From NCBI GenBank assembly GCA_963920705.1, contig CAWUCO010000291.1, forward strand, positions 2,294,001 to 2,358,000: a stretch of 64,000 nt of DNA, in the 5' to 3' direction. Every line of letters begins with the position of its first letter. The first letter of the stretch is position 1. The notes beneath the pieces were generated by a model. It searched no databases and had not been told where the DNA came from. It worked only from the letters and a program-made list of their open reading frames with translations. This DNA comes from Odiellus spinosus (Eukaryota; Arthropoda; Arachnida; Opiliones; Phalangiidae). Below are positions 47,717 to 60,783 of the stretch, piece after piece. The position numbers and the translations under genes are program-made.

Positions 47717-50128
47717 TTGGATCTAAACTTGGGAAATTTTTGGATATATACTTGGGAAATTTTTGGATCTATTCTTGGGAAATTTTTCGATCTATACTTG
47801 GGAAATTTTTCGATCTATACTTGGGAAATTTTCGATCTATACTTGGGAAATTTTTCGATCTATACTTGGGAAATTTTTCGATCTATACTTGGGAAATTTT
47901 TCGATCTATACTTGGGAAATTTTTCGATCTATACCTGGAAAATTTTTGCATCTATACTTGGGAAATTTTTGGATCTATACTTGGGAAATTTTTGGATCTA
48001 TACTTGGGAAATTTTTCGATCTATACTTGGAAATTTTTGGATCTATACTTGGGAAATTTTTGGTTCTATACTTGGGAAATTTTTGTATCTATACTTGGGA
48101 AATTTTTGGATCTATACTTGGGAAATTTTTGGATCTATACTTGGGAAATTTTTTGATCTATACTTGGGAAATTTTTCGATCTATACTTGGGAAATTTTTG
48201 GATCTATACTTGGGAAATTATCGATCTATACTTTTGAAATTTTTCGATCTATACTTGGGAAATTTTTCGATCTATACTTGGGAAATTTTTCGATCTATAC
48301 TTGGGAAATTTTTCGATCTATACTTGGGAAATTTTTCGATCTATACCTGGAAAAATTTTTGCATCTATACTTGGGAAATTTTTGGATCTATACTTGGGAA
48401 ATTTTTGGATCTATACTTGGGAAATTTTTGGATCTATACCTGGGAAATTTTTGGATCTATACTTGGGAAATTTTTCGATCTATACTTGGGAAATTTTTCG
48501 ATCTATACTTAAGAAATTTTTCGATCTATACTTGGGAAATTTTTCGATCTATACTTGGGAAATTTTTCGATCTATACTTGGGAAATTTTTGGATCTATAC
48601 TTGGGAAATTTTTCGATCTATACTTGGGAAATTTTTGGATCTATACTTGGGAAATTTTTCGATCTATACTTGGGAAATTTTTCGATCTATACTTGGGAAA
48701 TTTTTCGATCTATACTTGGGAAATTTTTGGATCTATACTTGGGAAATTTTTGGATCTATACTTGGGAAATTTTTCGATCTATACTTGGGAAATTTTTCGA
48801 TCTATACTTGGGAAATTTTTCGATCTATACTTGGGAAATTTTTCGATCTATACTTGGGAAATTTTTGCATCTATACTTGGGAAATTTTTGGATCTATACT
48901 TGGGAAATTTTTGGATCTATACTTGGGAAATTTTTCGATCTATACTTGGGAAATTTTTGGATCTATACTTGGGAAATTTTTGTATCTATACTTGGGAAAT
49001 TTTTGGATCTATACTTGGGAAATTTTTGGATCTATACTTGGGAAATTTTTGGATCTATACTTGGGAAATTTTTCGATCTATACTTGGGAAATTTTTGGAT
49101 CTATACTTGGGAAATTATCGATCTATACTTGGGAAATTTTTCGATCTATACTTGGGAAATTTATCGATCTATACTTGGGAAATTTTTCGATCTATGCTTG
49201 GGAAATTTTTCGATCTATACCTGGAAAATTTTTGCATCTATACTTGGCAAATTTTTGGATCTATACTTGGGAAATTTTTGGATCTATACTTGGGAAATTT
49301 TTGGATATATACCTGGAAAATTTTTAGTTCTATACTTGGGAAATTTTTGTATCTATACTTGGGAAATTTTTGGATCTATACTTGGGAAATTTTTCGATAT
49401 ATACTTGGGAAATTTTTCGATCTATACTTGGGAAATTTTTCGATCTATACTTGGGAAATTTTTCGATCTATACTTGGGAAATTTTTTGATCTATACTTGG
49501 GAAATTTTTCGATCTATACTTGGGAAATTTTTCGATCTATACTTGGGAAATTTTTGGATCTATACTTGGGAAATTTTTGGATATATACCTGGAAAATTTT
49601 TAGTTCTATACTTGGGAAATTTTTGTATCTATACTTGGGAAATTTTTGGATCTATACTTGGGAAATTTTTCGATATATACTTGGGAAATTTTTCGATCTA
49701 TACTTGGGAAATTTTTCGATCTATACTTGGGAAATTTTTCGATCTATACTTGGGAAATTTTTTGATCTATACTTGGGAAATTTTTCGATCTATACTTGGG
49801 AAATTTTTCGATCTATACTTGGGAAATTTTTCGATCTATACTTGGGAAATTTTTGGATCTATACCTGGGAAATTTTTCGATCTATACTTGGGAAATTTTT
49901 CGATCTATACTTGGGAAATTTTTGGATCTATACTTGGGAAATTTTTCGATCTATACTTGGGAAATTTTTCGATCTATACTTGGGAAATTTTTCGATCTAT
50001 ACCTGGAAAATTTTTGCATCTATACTTGGGAAATTTTTGGATCTATACTTGGGAAATTTTTGGATCTATACCTGGAAAATTTTTAGTTCTATACTTGGGA
50101 AATTTTTGAATCTATACTTGGGAAATTT
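47717..50128 (+). repeat. Domain 3 HOR unit, 2,412 bp
   Basis: 105 monomers minus three bases net. The anchor has GGATATATAC in place of its second G monomer. New markers appear: a 24-base CCTGGAAAAATTTTTGC near 48,349, CTTAAGAAATTTTTC near 48,509 and CTTTTGAAATTTTTC near 48,231. A segment with CCTGGAAAA + AGTTC, GTATC and CGATATATAC occurs twice (near 49,313 and 49,589). Confidence 0.76.
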
Positions 50129-50955
50129 TTGGATCTAAACTTGGGAAATTTTTGGATCTATACTTGGGAAATTTTTGGATCTATACTTGGGAAATTTTTG
50201 GATCTATTCTTGGGAAATTTTTCGATCTATACTTGGGAAATTTTTCGATCTATACTTGGGAAATTTTCGATCTATACTTGGGAAATTTTTCGATCTATAC
50301 TTGGGAAATTTTTCGATCTATACTTGGGAAATTTTTCGATCTATACTTGGGAAATTTTTCGATCTATACTTGGGAAATTTTTGGATCTATACTTGGGAAA
50401 TTTTTCGATCTATACTTGGGAAATTTTTCGATCTATATTTGGGAAATTTTTCGATCTATACCTGGAAAAGTTTTGCATCTATACTTGGGAAATTTTTGGA
50501 TCTATACTTGGGAAATTTTTGGATCTATACTTGGGAAATTTTTCGATCTATACTTGGGAAATTTTTGGATCTATACTTGGGAAATTTTTGGTTCTATACT
50601 TGGGAAATTTTTGTATCTATACTTGGGAAATTTTTGGATCTATACTAGGGAAATTTTTGGATCTATACTTGGGAAATTTTTGGATCTATACTTGGGAAAT
50701 TTTTCGATATATACTTGGGAAATTTTTCGATCTATACTTGGGAAATTTTTCGATCTATACTTGGGAAATTTTTCGATCTATACTTGGGAAATTTTTCGAT
50801 CTATACTTGGGAAATTTTTTGATCTATACTTGGGAAATTTTTCGATCTATACTTGGGAAATTTTTCGATCTATACTTGGTAAATTTTTGGATCTATACCT
50901 GGAAAATTTTTAGTTCTATACTTGGGAAATTTTTGAATCTATACTTGGGAAATTT
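50129..50955 (+). repeat. Domain 3 HOR unit, 827 bp, relative of 52562-53388
   Basis: 36 monomers minus one base. Distinctive CCTGGAAAAGTTTTGC near 50,461 and a TTGGTAAATTTTTGG before the closing AGTTC monomer (near 50,877). It has CTATATTTGGG near 50,436 and CTATACTAGGG near 50,641, not seen in its partner 2,433 bases downstream. Confidence 0.82.
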
Positions 50956-52263
50956 TTGGATCTAAACTTGGGAAATTTTTGGATCTATACTTGGGAAATT
51001 TTTGGATCTATTCTTGGGAAATTTTTCGATCTATACTTGGGAAATTTTTCGATCTATACTTGGGAAATTTTCGATCTATACTTGGGAAATTTTTCGATCT
51101 ATACTTGGGAAATTTTTCGATCTATACTTGGGAAATTTTTCGATCTATACTTGGTAATTTTTCGATCTATACCTGGAAAATTTTTGCATCTATACTTGGG
51201 AAATTTTTGGATCTATACTTGGGAAATTTTTCGATCTATACTTGGAAATTTTTGGATCTATACTTGGGAAATTTTTGGTTCTATAATTGGGAAATTTTTG
51301 TATCTATACTTGGGAAATTTTTGGATCTATACTTGGGAAATTTTTGGATCTATACTTGGGAAATTTTTGGATCTATACTTGGGAAATTTTTGGATCTATA
51401 CTTGGGAAATTTTTGGATCTATACTTGGGAAATTATCGATCTATACTTGGGAAATTTTTCGATCTATACTTGGGAAATTTTTCGATCTATACTTGGGAAA
51501 TTTTTCGATCTATACTTGGGAAATTTTTCGATCTATACTTGGGAAATTTTTCGATCTATACCTGGAAAAATTTTTGCATCTATACTTGGGAAATTTTTGG
51601 ATCTATACTTGGGAAATTTTTGGATCTATACTTGGGAAATTTTTGGATCTATACCTGGGAAATTTTTGGATCTATACTTGGGAAATTTTTCGATCTATAC
51701 TTGGGAAATTTTTCGATCTATACTTAAGAAATTTTTCGATCTATACTTGTTAAATTTTTCGATCTATACTTGGGAAATTTTTGGATCTATACTTGGGAAA
51801 TTTTTGGATCTATACTTGGGAAATTTTTCGATCTATACCTGGGAAATTTTTGGATCTATACTTGGGAAATTTTTCGATCTATACTTGGGAAATTTTTCGA
51901 TCTATACTTGGGAAATTTTTGGATCTATACTTGGGAAATTTTTCGATCTATACTTGGGAAATTTTTCGATCTATACTTGGGAAATTTTTCGATCTATACT
52001 TGGGAAATTTTTCGATCTATACTTGGGAAATTTTTCGATCTATACTTGGGAAATTTTTTGATCTATACTTGGAAAATTTTTCGATCTATACTTGGGAAAT
52101 TTTTCGATCTATACTTGGGAAATTTTTGGATCTATACTTGGGAAATTTTTGGATCTATACTTGGGAAATTTTTGGATCTATACTTGGGAAATTTTTGGAT
52201 CTATACCCGGAAAATTTTTAGTTCTATACTTGGGAAATTTTTGAATCTATACTTGGGAAATTT
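50956..52263 (+). repeat. Domain 3 HOR unit, 1,308 bp (CTTAAG/CTTGTTAAA family)
   Basis: 57 monomers minus three bases net. Order: anchor, C run, GGTAATTTTTCG near 51,153, CCTGGAAAA + GCATC, 22-base CTTGGAAATTTTTGG near 51,241, GGTTCTATAATTGGG near 51,280, ATTATCG near 51,432, 24-base CCTGGAAAAATTTTTGC near 51,560, CTTAAGAAA near 51,724, CTTGTTAAATTTTTC near 51,747 and CCCGGAAAA + AGTTC near 52,206. The same order returns at 53389, 54721 and, in part, 55984. Confidence 0.82.
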
Positions 52264-52561
52264 TTGGATCTAAACTTGGGAAATTTTTGGATCTATACTT
52301 GGGAAATTTTTGGATCTATTCTTGGGAAATTTTTCGATCTATACTTGGGAAATTTTTCGATCTATACTTGGGAAATTTTCGATCTATACTTGGGAAATTT
52401 TTCGATCTATACTTGGGAAATTTTTCGATCTATACTTGGGAAATTTTTCGATCTATACTTGGGAAATTTTTCGATCTATACCTGGAAAATTTTTGCATCT
52501 ATACTTGGGAAATTTTTGGATCTATACTTGGGAAATTTTTGAATCTATACTTGGGAAATTT
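52264..52561 (+). repeat. Domain 3 short HOR unit, 298 bp
   Basis: 13 monomers minus one base: full anchor, short C run, CCTGGAAAA + GCATC near 52,480, two G types, GAATCTATAC, then the next anchor. Everything downstream of the GCATC region is absent. Confidence 0.76.
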
Positions 52562-53388
52562 TTGGATCTAAACTTGGGAAATTTTTGGATCTATACTTGG
52601 GAAATTTTTGGATCTATACTTGGGAAATTTTTGGATCTATTCTTGGGAAATTTTTCGATCTATACTTGGGAAATTTTTCGATCTATACTTGGGAAATTTT
52701 CGATCTATACTTGGGAAATTTTTCGATCTATACTTGGGAAATTTTTCGATCTATACTTGGGAAATTTTTCGATCTATACTTGGGAAATTTTTCGATCTAT
52801 ACTTGGGAAATTTTTGGATCTATACTTGGGAAATTTTTCGATCTATACTTGGGAAATTTTTCGATCTATACTTGGGAAATTTTTCGATCTATACCTGGAA
52901 AAGTTTTGCATCTATACTTGGGAAATTTTTGGATCTATACTTGGGAAATTTTTGGATCTATACTTGGGAAATTTTTCGATCTATACTTGGGAAATTTTTC
53001 GATCTATACTTGGGAAATTTTTGGTTCTATACTTGGGAAATTTTTGTATCTATACTTGGGAAATTTTTGGATCTATACTTGGGAAATTTTTGGATCTATA
53101 CTTGGGAAATTTTTGGATCTATACTTGGGAAATTTTTCGATATATACTTGGGAAATTTTTCGATCTATACTTGGGAAATTTTTCGATCTATACTTGGGAA
53201 ATTTTTCGATCTATACTTGGGAAATTTTTCGATCTATACTTGGGAAATTTTTTGATCTATACTTGGGAAATTTTTCGATCTATACTTGGGAAATTTTTCG
53301 ATCTATACTTGGTAAATTTTTGGATCTATACCTGGAAAATTTTTAGTTCTATACTTGGGAAATTTTTGAATCTATACTTGGGAAATTT
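52562..53388 (+). repeat. Domain 3 HOR unit, 827 bp, copy of 50129-50955
   Basis: Same length and markers as 50129-50955 (CCTGGAAAAGTTTTGC near 52,894; TTGGTAAATTTTTGG near 53,309), with a few substitutions such as a C-type where the partner has G. With the following unit it forms a composite duplication 2,433 bases from the first copy. Confidence 0.82.
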
Positions 53389-54720
53389 TTGGATCTAAAC
53401 TTGGGAAATTTTTGGATCTATACTTGGGAAATTTTTGGATCTATTCTTGGGAAATTTTTCGATCTATACTTGGGAAATTTTTCGATCTATACTTGGGAAA
53501 TTTTCGATCTATACTTGGGAAATTTTTCGATCTATACTTGGGAAATTTTTCGATCTATACTTGGGAAATTTTTCGATCTATACTTGGGAAATTTTTCGAT
53601 CTATACCTGGAAAATTTTTGCATCTATACTTGGGAAATTTTTGGATCTATACTTGGGAAATTTTTGGATCTATACTTGGGAAATTTTTCGATCTATACTT
53701 GGAAATTTTTGGATCTATACTTGGGAAATTTTTGGTTCTATAATTGGGAAATTTTTGTATCTATACTTGGGAAATTTTTGGATCTATACTTGGGAAATTT
53801 TTGGATCTATACTTGGGAAATTTTTGGATCTATACTTGGGAAATTTTTCGATCTATACTTGGGAAATTTTTGGATCTATACTTGGGAAATTATCGATCTA
53901 TACTTGGGAAATTTTTCGATCTATACTTGGGAAATTTTTCGATCTATACTTGGGAAATTTTTCGATCTATACTTGGGAAATTTTTCGATCTATACTTGGG
54001 AAATTTTTCGATCTATACCTGGAAAAATTTTTGCATCTATACTTGGGAAATTTTTGGATCTATACTTGGGAAATTTTTGGATCTATACTTGGGAAATTTT
54101 TGGATCTATACCTGGGAAATTTTTGGATCTATACTTGGGAAATTTTTCGATCTATACTTGGGAAATTTTTCGATCTATACTTAAGAAATTTTTCGATCTA
54201 TACTTGTTAAATTTTTCGATCTATACTTGGGAAATTTTTGGATCTATACTTGGGAAATTTTTGGATCTATACTTGGGAAATTTTTCGATCTATACCTGGG
54301 AAATTTTTGGATCTATACTTGGGAAATTTTTCGATCTATACTTGGGAAATTTTTCGATCTATACTTGGGAAATTTTTGGATCTATACTTGGGAAATTTTT
54401 CGATCTATACTTGGGAAATTTTTCGATCTATACTTGGGAAATTTTTCGATCTATACTTGGGAAATTTTTCGATCTATACTTGGGAAATTTTTCGATCTAT
54501 ACTTGGGAAATTTTTTGATCTATACTTGGAAAATTTTTCGATCTATACTTGGGAAATTTTTCGATCTATACTTGGGAAATTTTTGGATCTATACTTGGGA
54601 AATTTTTGGATCTATACTTGGGAAATTTTTGGATCTATACTTGGGAAATTTTTGGATCTATACCCGGAAAATTTTTAGTTCTATACTTGGGAAATTTTTG
54701 AATCTATACTTGGGAAATTT
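53389..54720 (+). repeat. Domain 3 HOR unit, 1,332 bp (CTTAAG/CTTGTTAAA family)
   Basis: 58 monomers minus two bases. It carries GGTTCTATAATTGGG near 53,736, ATTATCG near 53,890, the 24-base CCTGGAAAAATTTTTGC near 54,018, CTTAAGAAA near 54,180, CTTGTTAAA near 54,203 and CCCGGAAAA + AGTTC near 54,662. It is one monomer and one base longer than 50956-52263. Confidence 0.82.
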
Positions 54721-55983
54721 TTGGATCTAAACTTGGGAAATTTTTGGATCTATACTTGGGAAATTTTTGGATCTATTCTTGGGAAATTTTTCGATCTATA
54801 CTTGGGAAATTTTTCGATCTATACTTGGGAAATTTTCGATCTATACTTGGGAAATTTTTCGATCTATACTTGGGAAATTTTTCGATCTATACTTGGGAAA
54901 TTTTTGGATCTATACTTGGGAAATTTTTGGATCTATACTTGGGAAATTTTTCGATCTATACTTGGAAATTTTTGGATCTATACTTGGGAAATTTTTGGTT
55001 CTATAATTGGGAAATTTTTGTATCTATACTTGGGAAATTTTTGGATCTATACTTGGGAAATTTTTGGATCTATACTTGGGAAATTTTTGGATCTATACTT
55101 GGGAAATTTTTCGATCTATACTTGGGAAATTTTTGGATCTATACTTGGGAAATTATCGATCTATACTTGGGAAATTTTTCGATCTATACTTGGGAAATTT
55201 TTCGATCTATACTTGGGAAATTTTTCGATCTATACTTGGGAAATTTTTCGATCTATACTTGGGAAATTTTTCGATCTATACCTGGAAAAATTTTTGCATC
55301 TATACTTGGGAAATTTTTGGATCTATACTTGGGAAATTTTTGGATCTATACTTGGGAAATTTTTGGATCTATACCTGGGAAATTTTTGGATCTATACTTG
55401 GGAAATTTTTCGATCTATACTTGGGAAATTTTTCGATCTATACTTAAGAAATTTTTCGATCTATACTTGTTAAATTTTTCGATCTATACTTGGGAAATTT
55501 TTGGATCTATACTTGGGAAATTTTTGGATCTATACTTGGGAAATTTTTCGATCTATACCTGGGAAATTTTTGGATCTATACTTGGGAAATTTTTCGATCT
55601 ATACTTGGGAAATTTTTCGATCTATACTTGGGAAATTTTTGGATCTATACTTGGGAAATTTTTCGATCTATACTTGGGAAATTTTTCGATCTATACTTGG
55701 GAAATTTTTCGATCTATACTTGGGAAATTTTTCGATCTATACTTGGGAAATTTTTCGATCTATACTTGGGAAATTTTTTGATCTATACTTGGAAAATTTT
55801 TCGATCTATACTTGGGAAATTTTTCGATCTATACTTGGGAAATTTTTGGATCTATACTTGGGAAATTTTTGGATCTATACTTGGGAAATTTTTGGATCTA
55901 TACTTGGGAAATTTTTGGATCTATACCCGGAAAATTTTTAGTTCTATACTTGGGAAATTTTTGAATCTATACTTGGGAAATTT
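54721..55983 (+). repeat. Domain 3 HOR unit, 1,263 bp (CTTAAG/CTTGTTAAA family)
   Basis: 55 monomers minus two bases, exactly 69 bases (three monomers) shorter than its left neighbour. The missing part lies in the C run before the first GCATC site, which is absent here. From GGTTCTATAATTGGG (near 54,999) to CCCGGAAAA (near 55,926) the markers match those at 53389-54720 at an offset of 1,263. Confidence 0.82.
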
Positions 55984-57567
55984 TTGGATCTAAACTTGGG
56001 AAATTTTTGGATCTATACTTGGGAAATTTTTGGATCTATTCTTGGGAAATTTTTCGATCTATACTTGGGAAATTTTTCGATCTATACTTGGGAAATTTTC
56101 GATCTATACTTGGGAAATTTTTCGATCTATACTTGGGAAATTTTTCGATCTATACTTGGGAAATTTTTCGATCTATACTTGGGAAATTTTTCGATCTATA
56201 CCTGGAAAATTTTTGCATCTATACTTGGGAAATTTTTGGATCTATACTTGGGAAATTTTTGGATCTAAACTTGGGAAATTTTTCGATCTATACTTGGGAA
56301 ATTTTTCGATCTATACCTGGAAAATTTTGCATCTATACATGGGAAATTTTTGGATCTATACTTGGGAAATTTTTGGATCTATACTTGGGAAATTTTTCGA
56401 TCTATACTTGGGAAATTTTTGGATCTATACTTGGGAAATTTTTAGTTCTATACTTGGGAAATTTTTGTATCTATACTTGGGAAATTTTTGGATTTATACT
56501 TGGGAAATTTTTGGATCTATACTTGGGAAATTTTTGGATCTATACTTGGGAAATTCTTCGATCTATACTTGGGAAATTTTTGGATCTATACTTGGGAAAT
56601 TATCGATCTATACTTGGGAAATTTTTGGATCTATACTTGGGAAATTTTTGGATCTATACTTGGGAAATTTTTGGATCTATACTTGGGAAATTTTTCGATC
56701 TATACTTGGGAAATTTTTGGATCTATACTTGGGAAATTATCGATCTATACTTGGGAAATTTTTCGATCTATACTTGGGAAATTTTTCGATCTATACTTGG
56801 GAAATTTTTCGATCTATACTTGGGAAATTTTTCGATCTATACTTGGGAAATTTTTCGATCTATACCTGGAAAAATTTTTGCATCTATACTTGGGAAATTT
56901 TTGGATCTATACTTGGGAAATTTTTGGATCTATACTTGGGAAATTTTTGGATCTATACCTGGGAAATTTTTGGATCTATACTTGGGAAATTTTTCGATCT
57001 ATACTTGGGAAATTTTTCGATCTATACTTAAGAAATTTTTCGATCTATACTTGTTAAATTTTTCGATCTATACTTGGGAAATTTTTGGATCTATACTTGG
57101 GAAATTTTTGGATCTATACTTGGGAAATTTTTCGATCTATACCTGGGAAATTTTTGGATCTATACTTGGGAAATTTTTCGATCTATACTTGGGAAATTTT
57201 TCGATCTATACTTGGGAAATTTTTGGATCTATACTTGGGAAATTTTTCGATCTATACTTGGGAAATTTTTCGATCTATACTTGGGAAATTTTTCGATCTA
57301 TACTTGGGAAATTTTTCGATCTATACTTGGGAAATTTTTCGATCTATACTTGGGAAATTTTTTGATCTATACTTGGAAAATTTTTCGATCTATACTTGGG
57401 AAATTTTTCGATCTATACTTGGGAAATTTTTGGATCTATACTTGGGAAATTTTTGGATCTATACTTGGGAAATTTTTGGATCTATACTTGGGAAATTTTT
57501 GGATCTATACCCGGAAAATTTTTAGTTCTATACTTGGGAAATTTTTGAATCTATACTTGGGAAATTT
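55984..57567 (+). repeat. Domain 3 HOR unit, 1,584 bp (CTTAAG/CTTGTTAAA family)
   Basis: 69 monomers minus three bases net. Local variants near the left end: 22-base CCTGGAAAATTTTGC near 56,318, ATACATGGG near 56,338, TTTTTAGTTC without CCTGG near 56,441 and GAAATTCTTCG near 56,552. ATTATCG occurs twice, at about 56,600 and 56,738, flanking a short repeated G block. The right part again has CTTAAGAAA near 57,028, CTTGTTAAA near 57,051 and CCCGGAAAA near 57,510. Confidence 0.8.
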
Positions 57568-60500
57568 TTGGATCTAAACTTGGGAAATTTTTGGATCTAT
57601 ACTTGGGAAATTTTTGGATCTATTCTTGGGAAATTTTTCGATCTATACTTGGGAAATTTTTCGATCTATACTTGGGAAATTTTCGATCTATACTTGGGAA
57701 ATTTTTCGATCTATACTTGGGAAATTTTTCGATCTATACTTGGGAAATTTTTCGATCTATACTTGGGAAATTTTTCGATCTATACCTGGAAAATTTTTGC
57801 ATCTATACTTGGGAAATTTTTGGATCTATACTTGGGAAATTTTTGGATCTAAACTTGGGAAATTTTTCGATCTATACTTGGGAAATTTTTGGATCTATAC
57901 TTGGGAAATTTTTGGTTCTATACTTGGGAAATTTTTGTATCTATACTTGGGAAATTTTTGGATCTATACTTGGGAAATTTTTGGATCTATACTTGGGAAA
58001 TTTTTGGATCTATACTTGGGAAATTTTTCGATCTATACTTGGGAAATTTTTCGATCTATACTTGGGAAATTATCGATCTATACTTGGGAAATTTTTCGAT
58101 CTATACTTGGGAAATTTTTCGATCTATACTTGGGAAATTTTTCGATCTATACTTGGGAAATTTTTCGATCTATACCTGGAAAATTTTTGCATCTATACTT
58201 GGCAAATTTTTGGATCTATACTTGGGAAATTTTTGGATCTATACTTGGGAAATTTTTGGATATATACCTGGAAAATTTTTAGTTCTATACTTGGGAAATT
58301 TTTGTATCTATACTTGGGAAATTTTTCGATATATACTTGGGAAATTTTTCGATCTATACTTGGGAAATTTTTCGATCTATACTTGGGAAATTTTTCGATC
58401 TATACTTGGGAAATTTTTTGATCTATTCTTGGGAAATTTTTCGATCTATACTTGGGAAATTTTTGGATCTATACTTGGGAAATTTTTGGTTCTATACTTG
58501 GGAAATTTTTGTATCTATACTTGGGAAATTTTTGTATCTATACTTGGGAAATTTTTGGATCTATACTTGGGAAATTTTTGGATCTATACTTGGGAAATTT
58601 TTCGATCTATACTTGGGAAATTTTTGGATCTATACTTGGGAAATTATCGATCTATACTTGGGAAATTTTTCGATCTATACTTGGGAAATTTTTCGATCTA
58701 TACTTGGGAAATTTTTCGATCTATACCTGGAAAATTTTTGCATCTATACTTGGCAAATTTTTGGATCTATACTTGGGAAATTTTTGGATCTATACTTGGG
58801 AAATTTTTGGATATATACCTGGAAAATTTTTAGTTCTATACTTGGGAAATATTTGTATCTATACTTGGGAAATTTTTCGATATATACTTGGGAAATTTTT
58901 CGATCTATACTTGGGAAATTTTTCGATCTATACTTGGGAAATTTTTCGATCTATACTTGGGAAATTTTTTGATCTATACTTGGGAAATTTTTCGATCTAT
59001 ACTTGGGAAATTTTTCGATCTATACTTGGGAAATTTTTCGATCTATACTTGGGAAATTTTTGGATCTATACCTGGGAAATTTTTCGATCTATACTTGGGA
59101 AATTTTTCGATCTATACTTGGGAAATTTTTGGATCTATACTTGGGAAATTTTTGGATCTATACTTGGGAAATTTTTCGATCTATACTTGGGAAATTTTTC
59201 GATCTATACCTGGAAAATTTTTGCATCTATACTTGTAAAATTTTTGGATCTATACTTGGGAAATTTTTCGATCTATACTTGGGAAATTTTTGGATCTATA
59301 CTTGGGAAATTTTTGGTTCTATACTTGGGAAATTTTTGGATCTATACTTGGGAAATTTTTGGATATATACCTGGAAAATTTTTAGTTCTATACTTGGGAA
59401 ATTTTTGTATCTATACTTGGGAAATTTTTCGATATATACTTGGGAAATTTTTCGATCTATACTTGGGAAATTTTTCGATCTATACTTGGGAAATTTTTCG
59501 ATCTATACTTGGGAAATTTTTTGATCTATACTTGGGAAATTTTTCGATCTATACTTGGGAAATTTTTGGATCTATACTTGGGAAATTTTTGGTTCTATAC
59601 TTGGGAAATTTTTGTATCTATACTTGGGAAATTTTTGGATCTATACTTGGGAAATTTTTGGATCTATACTTGGGAAATTTTTGGATCTATACTTGGGAAA
59701 TTTTTCGATCTATACTTGGGAAATTTTTGGATCTATACTTGGGAAATTATCGATCTATACTTGGGAAATTTTTCGATCTATACTTGGGAAATTTTTCGAT
59801 CTATACTTGGGAAATTTTTCGATCTATACCTGGAAAATTTTTGCATCTATACTTGGCAAATTTTTGGATCTATACTTGGGAAATTTTTGGATCTATACTT
59901 GGGAAATTTTTGGATATATACCTGGAAAATTTTTAGTTCTATACTTGGGAAATATTTGTATCTATACTTGGGAAATTTTTCGATATATACTTGGGAAATT
60001 TTTCGATCTATACTTGGGAAATTTTTCGATCTATACTTGGGAAATTTTTCGATCCATACTTGGGAAATTTTTTGATCTATACTTGGGAAATTTTTCGATC
60101 TATACTTGGGAAATTTTTCGATCTATACTTGGGAAATTTTTCGATCTATACTTGGGAAATTTTTGGATCTATACCTGGGAAATTTTTCGATCTATACTTG
60201 GGAAATTTTTCGATCTATACTTGGGAAATTTTTGGATCTATACTTGGGAAATTTTTGGATCTATACTTGGGAAATTTTTCGATCTATACTTGGGAAATTT
60301 TTCGATCTATACCTGGAAAATTTTTGCATCTATACTTGTAAAATTTTTGGATCTATACTTGGGAAATTTTTCGATCTATACTTGGGAAATTTTTGGATCT
60401 ATACTTGGGAAATTTTTGGTTCTATACTTGGGAAATTTTTGTATCTATACTTGGGAAATTTTTGGATCTATACTTGGGAAATTTTTGGATCTATACTTGG

Positions 60501-60783
60501 GAAATTTTTGGATCTATACTTGGGAAATTTTTCGATATATACTTGGGAAATTTTTCGATCTATACTTGGGAAATTTTTCGATCTATACTTGGGAAATTTT
60601 TCGATCTATACTTGGGAAATTTTTCGATCTATACTTGGGAAATTTTTTGATCTATACTTGGGAAATTTTTCGATCTATACTTGGGAAATTTTTCGATCTA
60701 TACTTGGTAAATTTTTGGATCTATACCTGGAAAATTTTTAGTTCTATACTTGGGAAATTTTTGAATCTATACTTGGGAAATTT
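57568..60783 (+). repeat. Domain 3 HOR unit, 3,216 bp, with a 1,103-bp tandem duplication
   Basis: 140 monomers minus four bases net, the largest unit. A segment of 48 monomers minus one base repeats in tandem at +1,103: for example GCATCTATACTTGTAAAATTTTT near 59,222 and 60,325, GGAAATATTTGTATC near 58,849 and 59,952, and ATTATCG near 58,643 and 59,746. Small differences such as CGATCCATAC near 60,051 separate the copies. It closes with TTGGTAAATTTTTGG and the AGTTC anchor. Confidence 0.82.
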
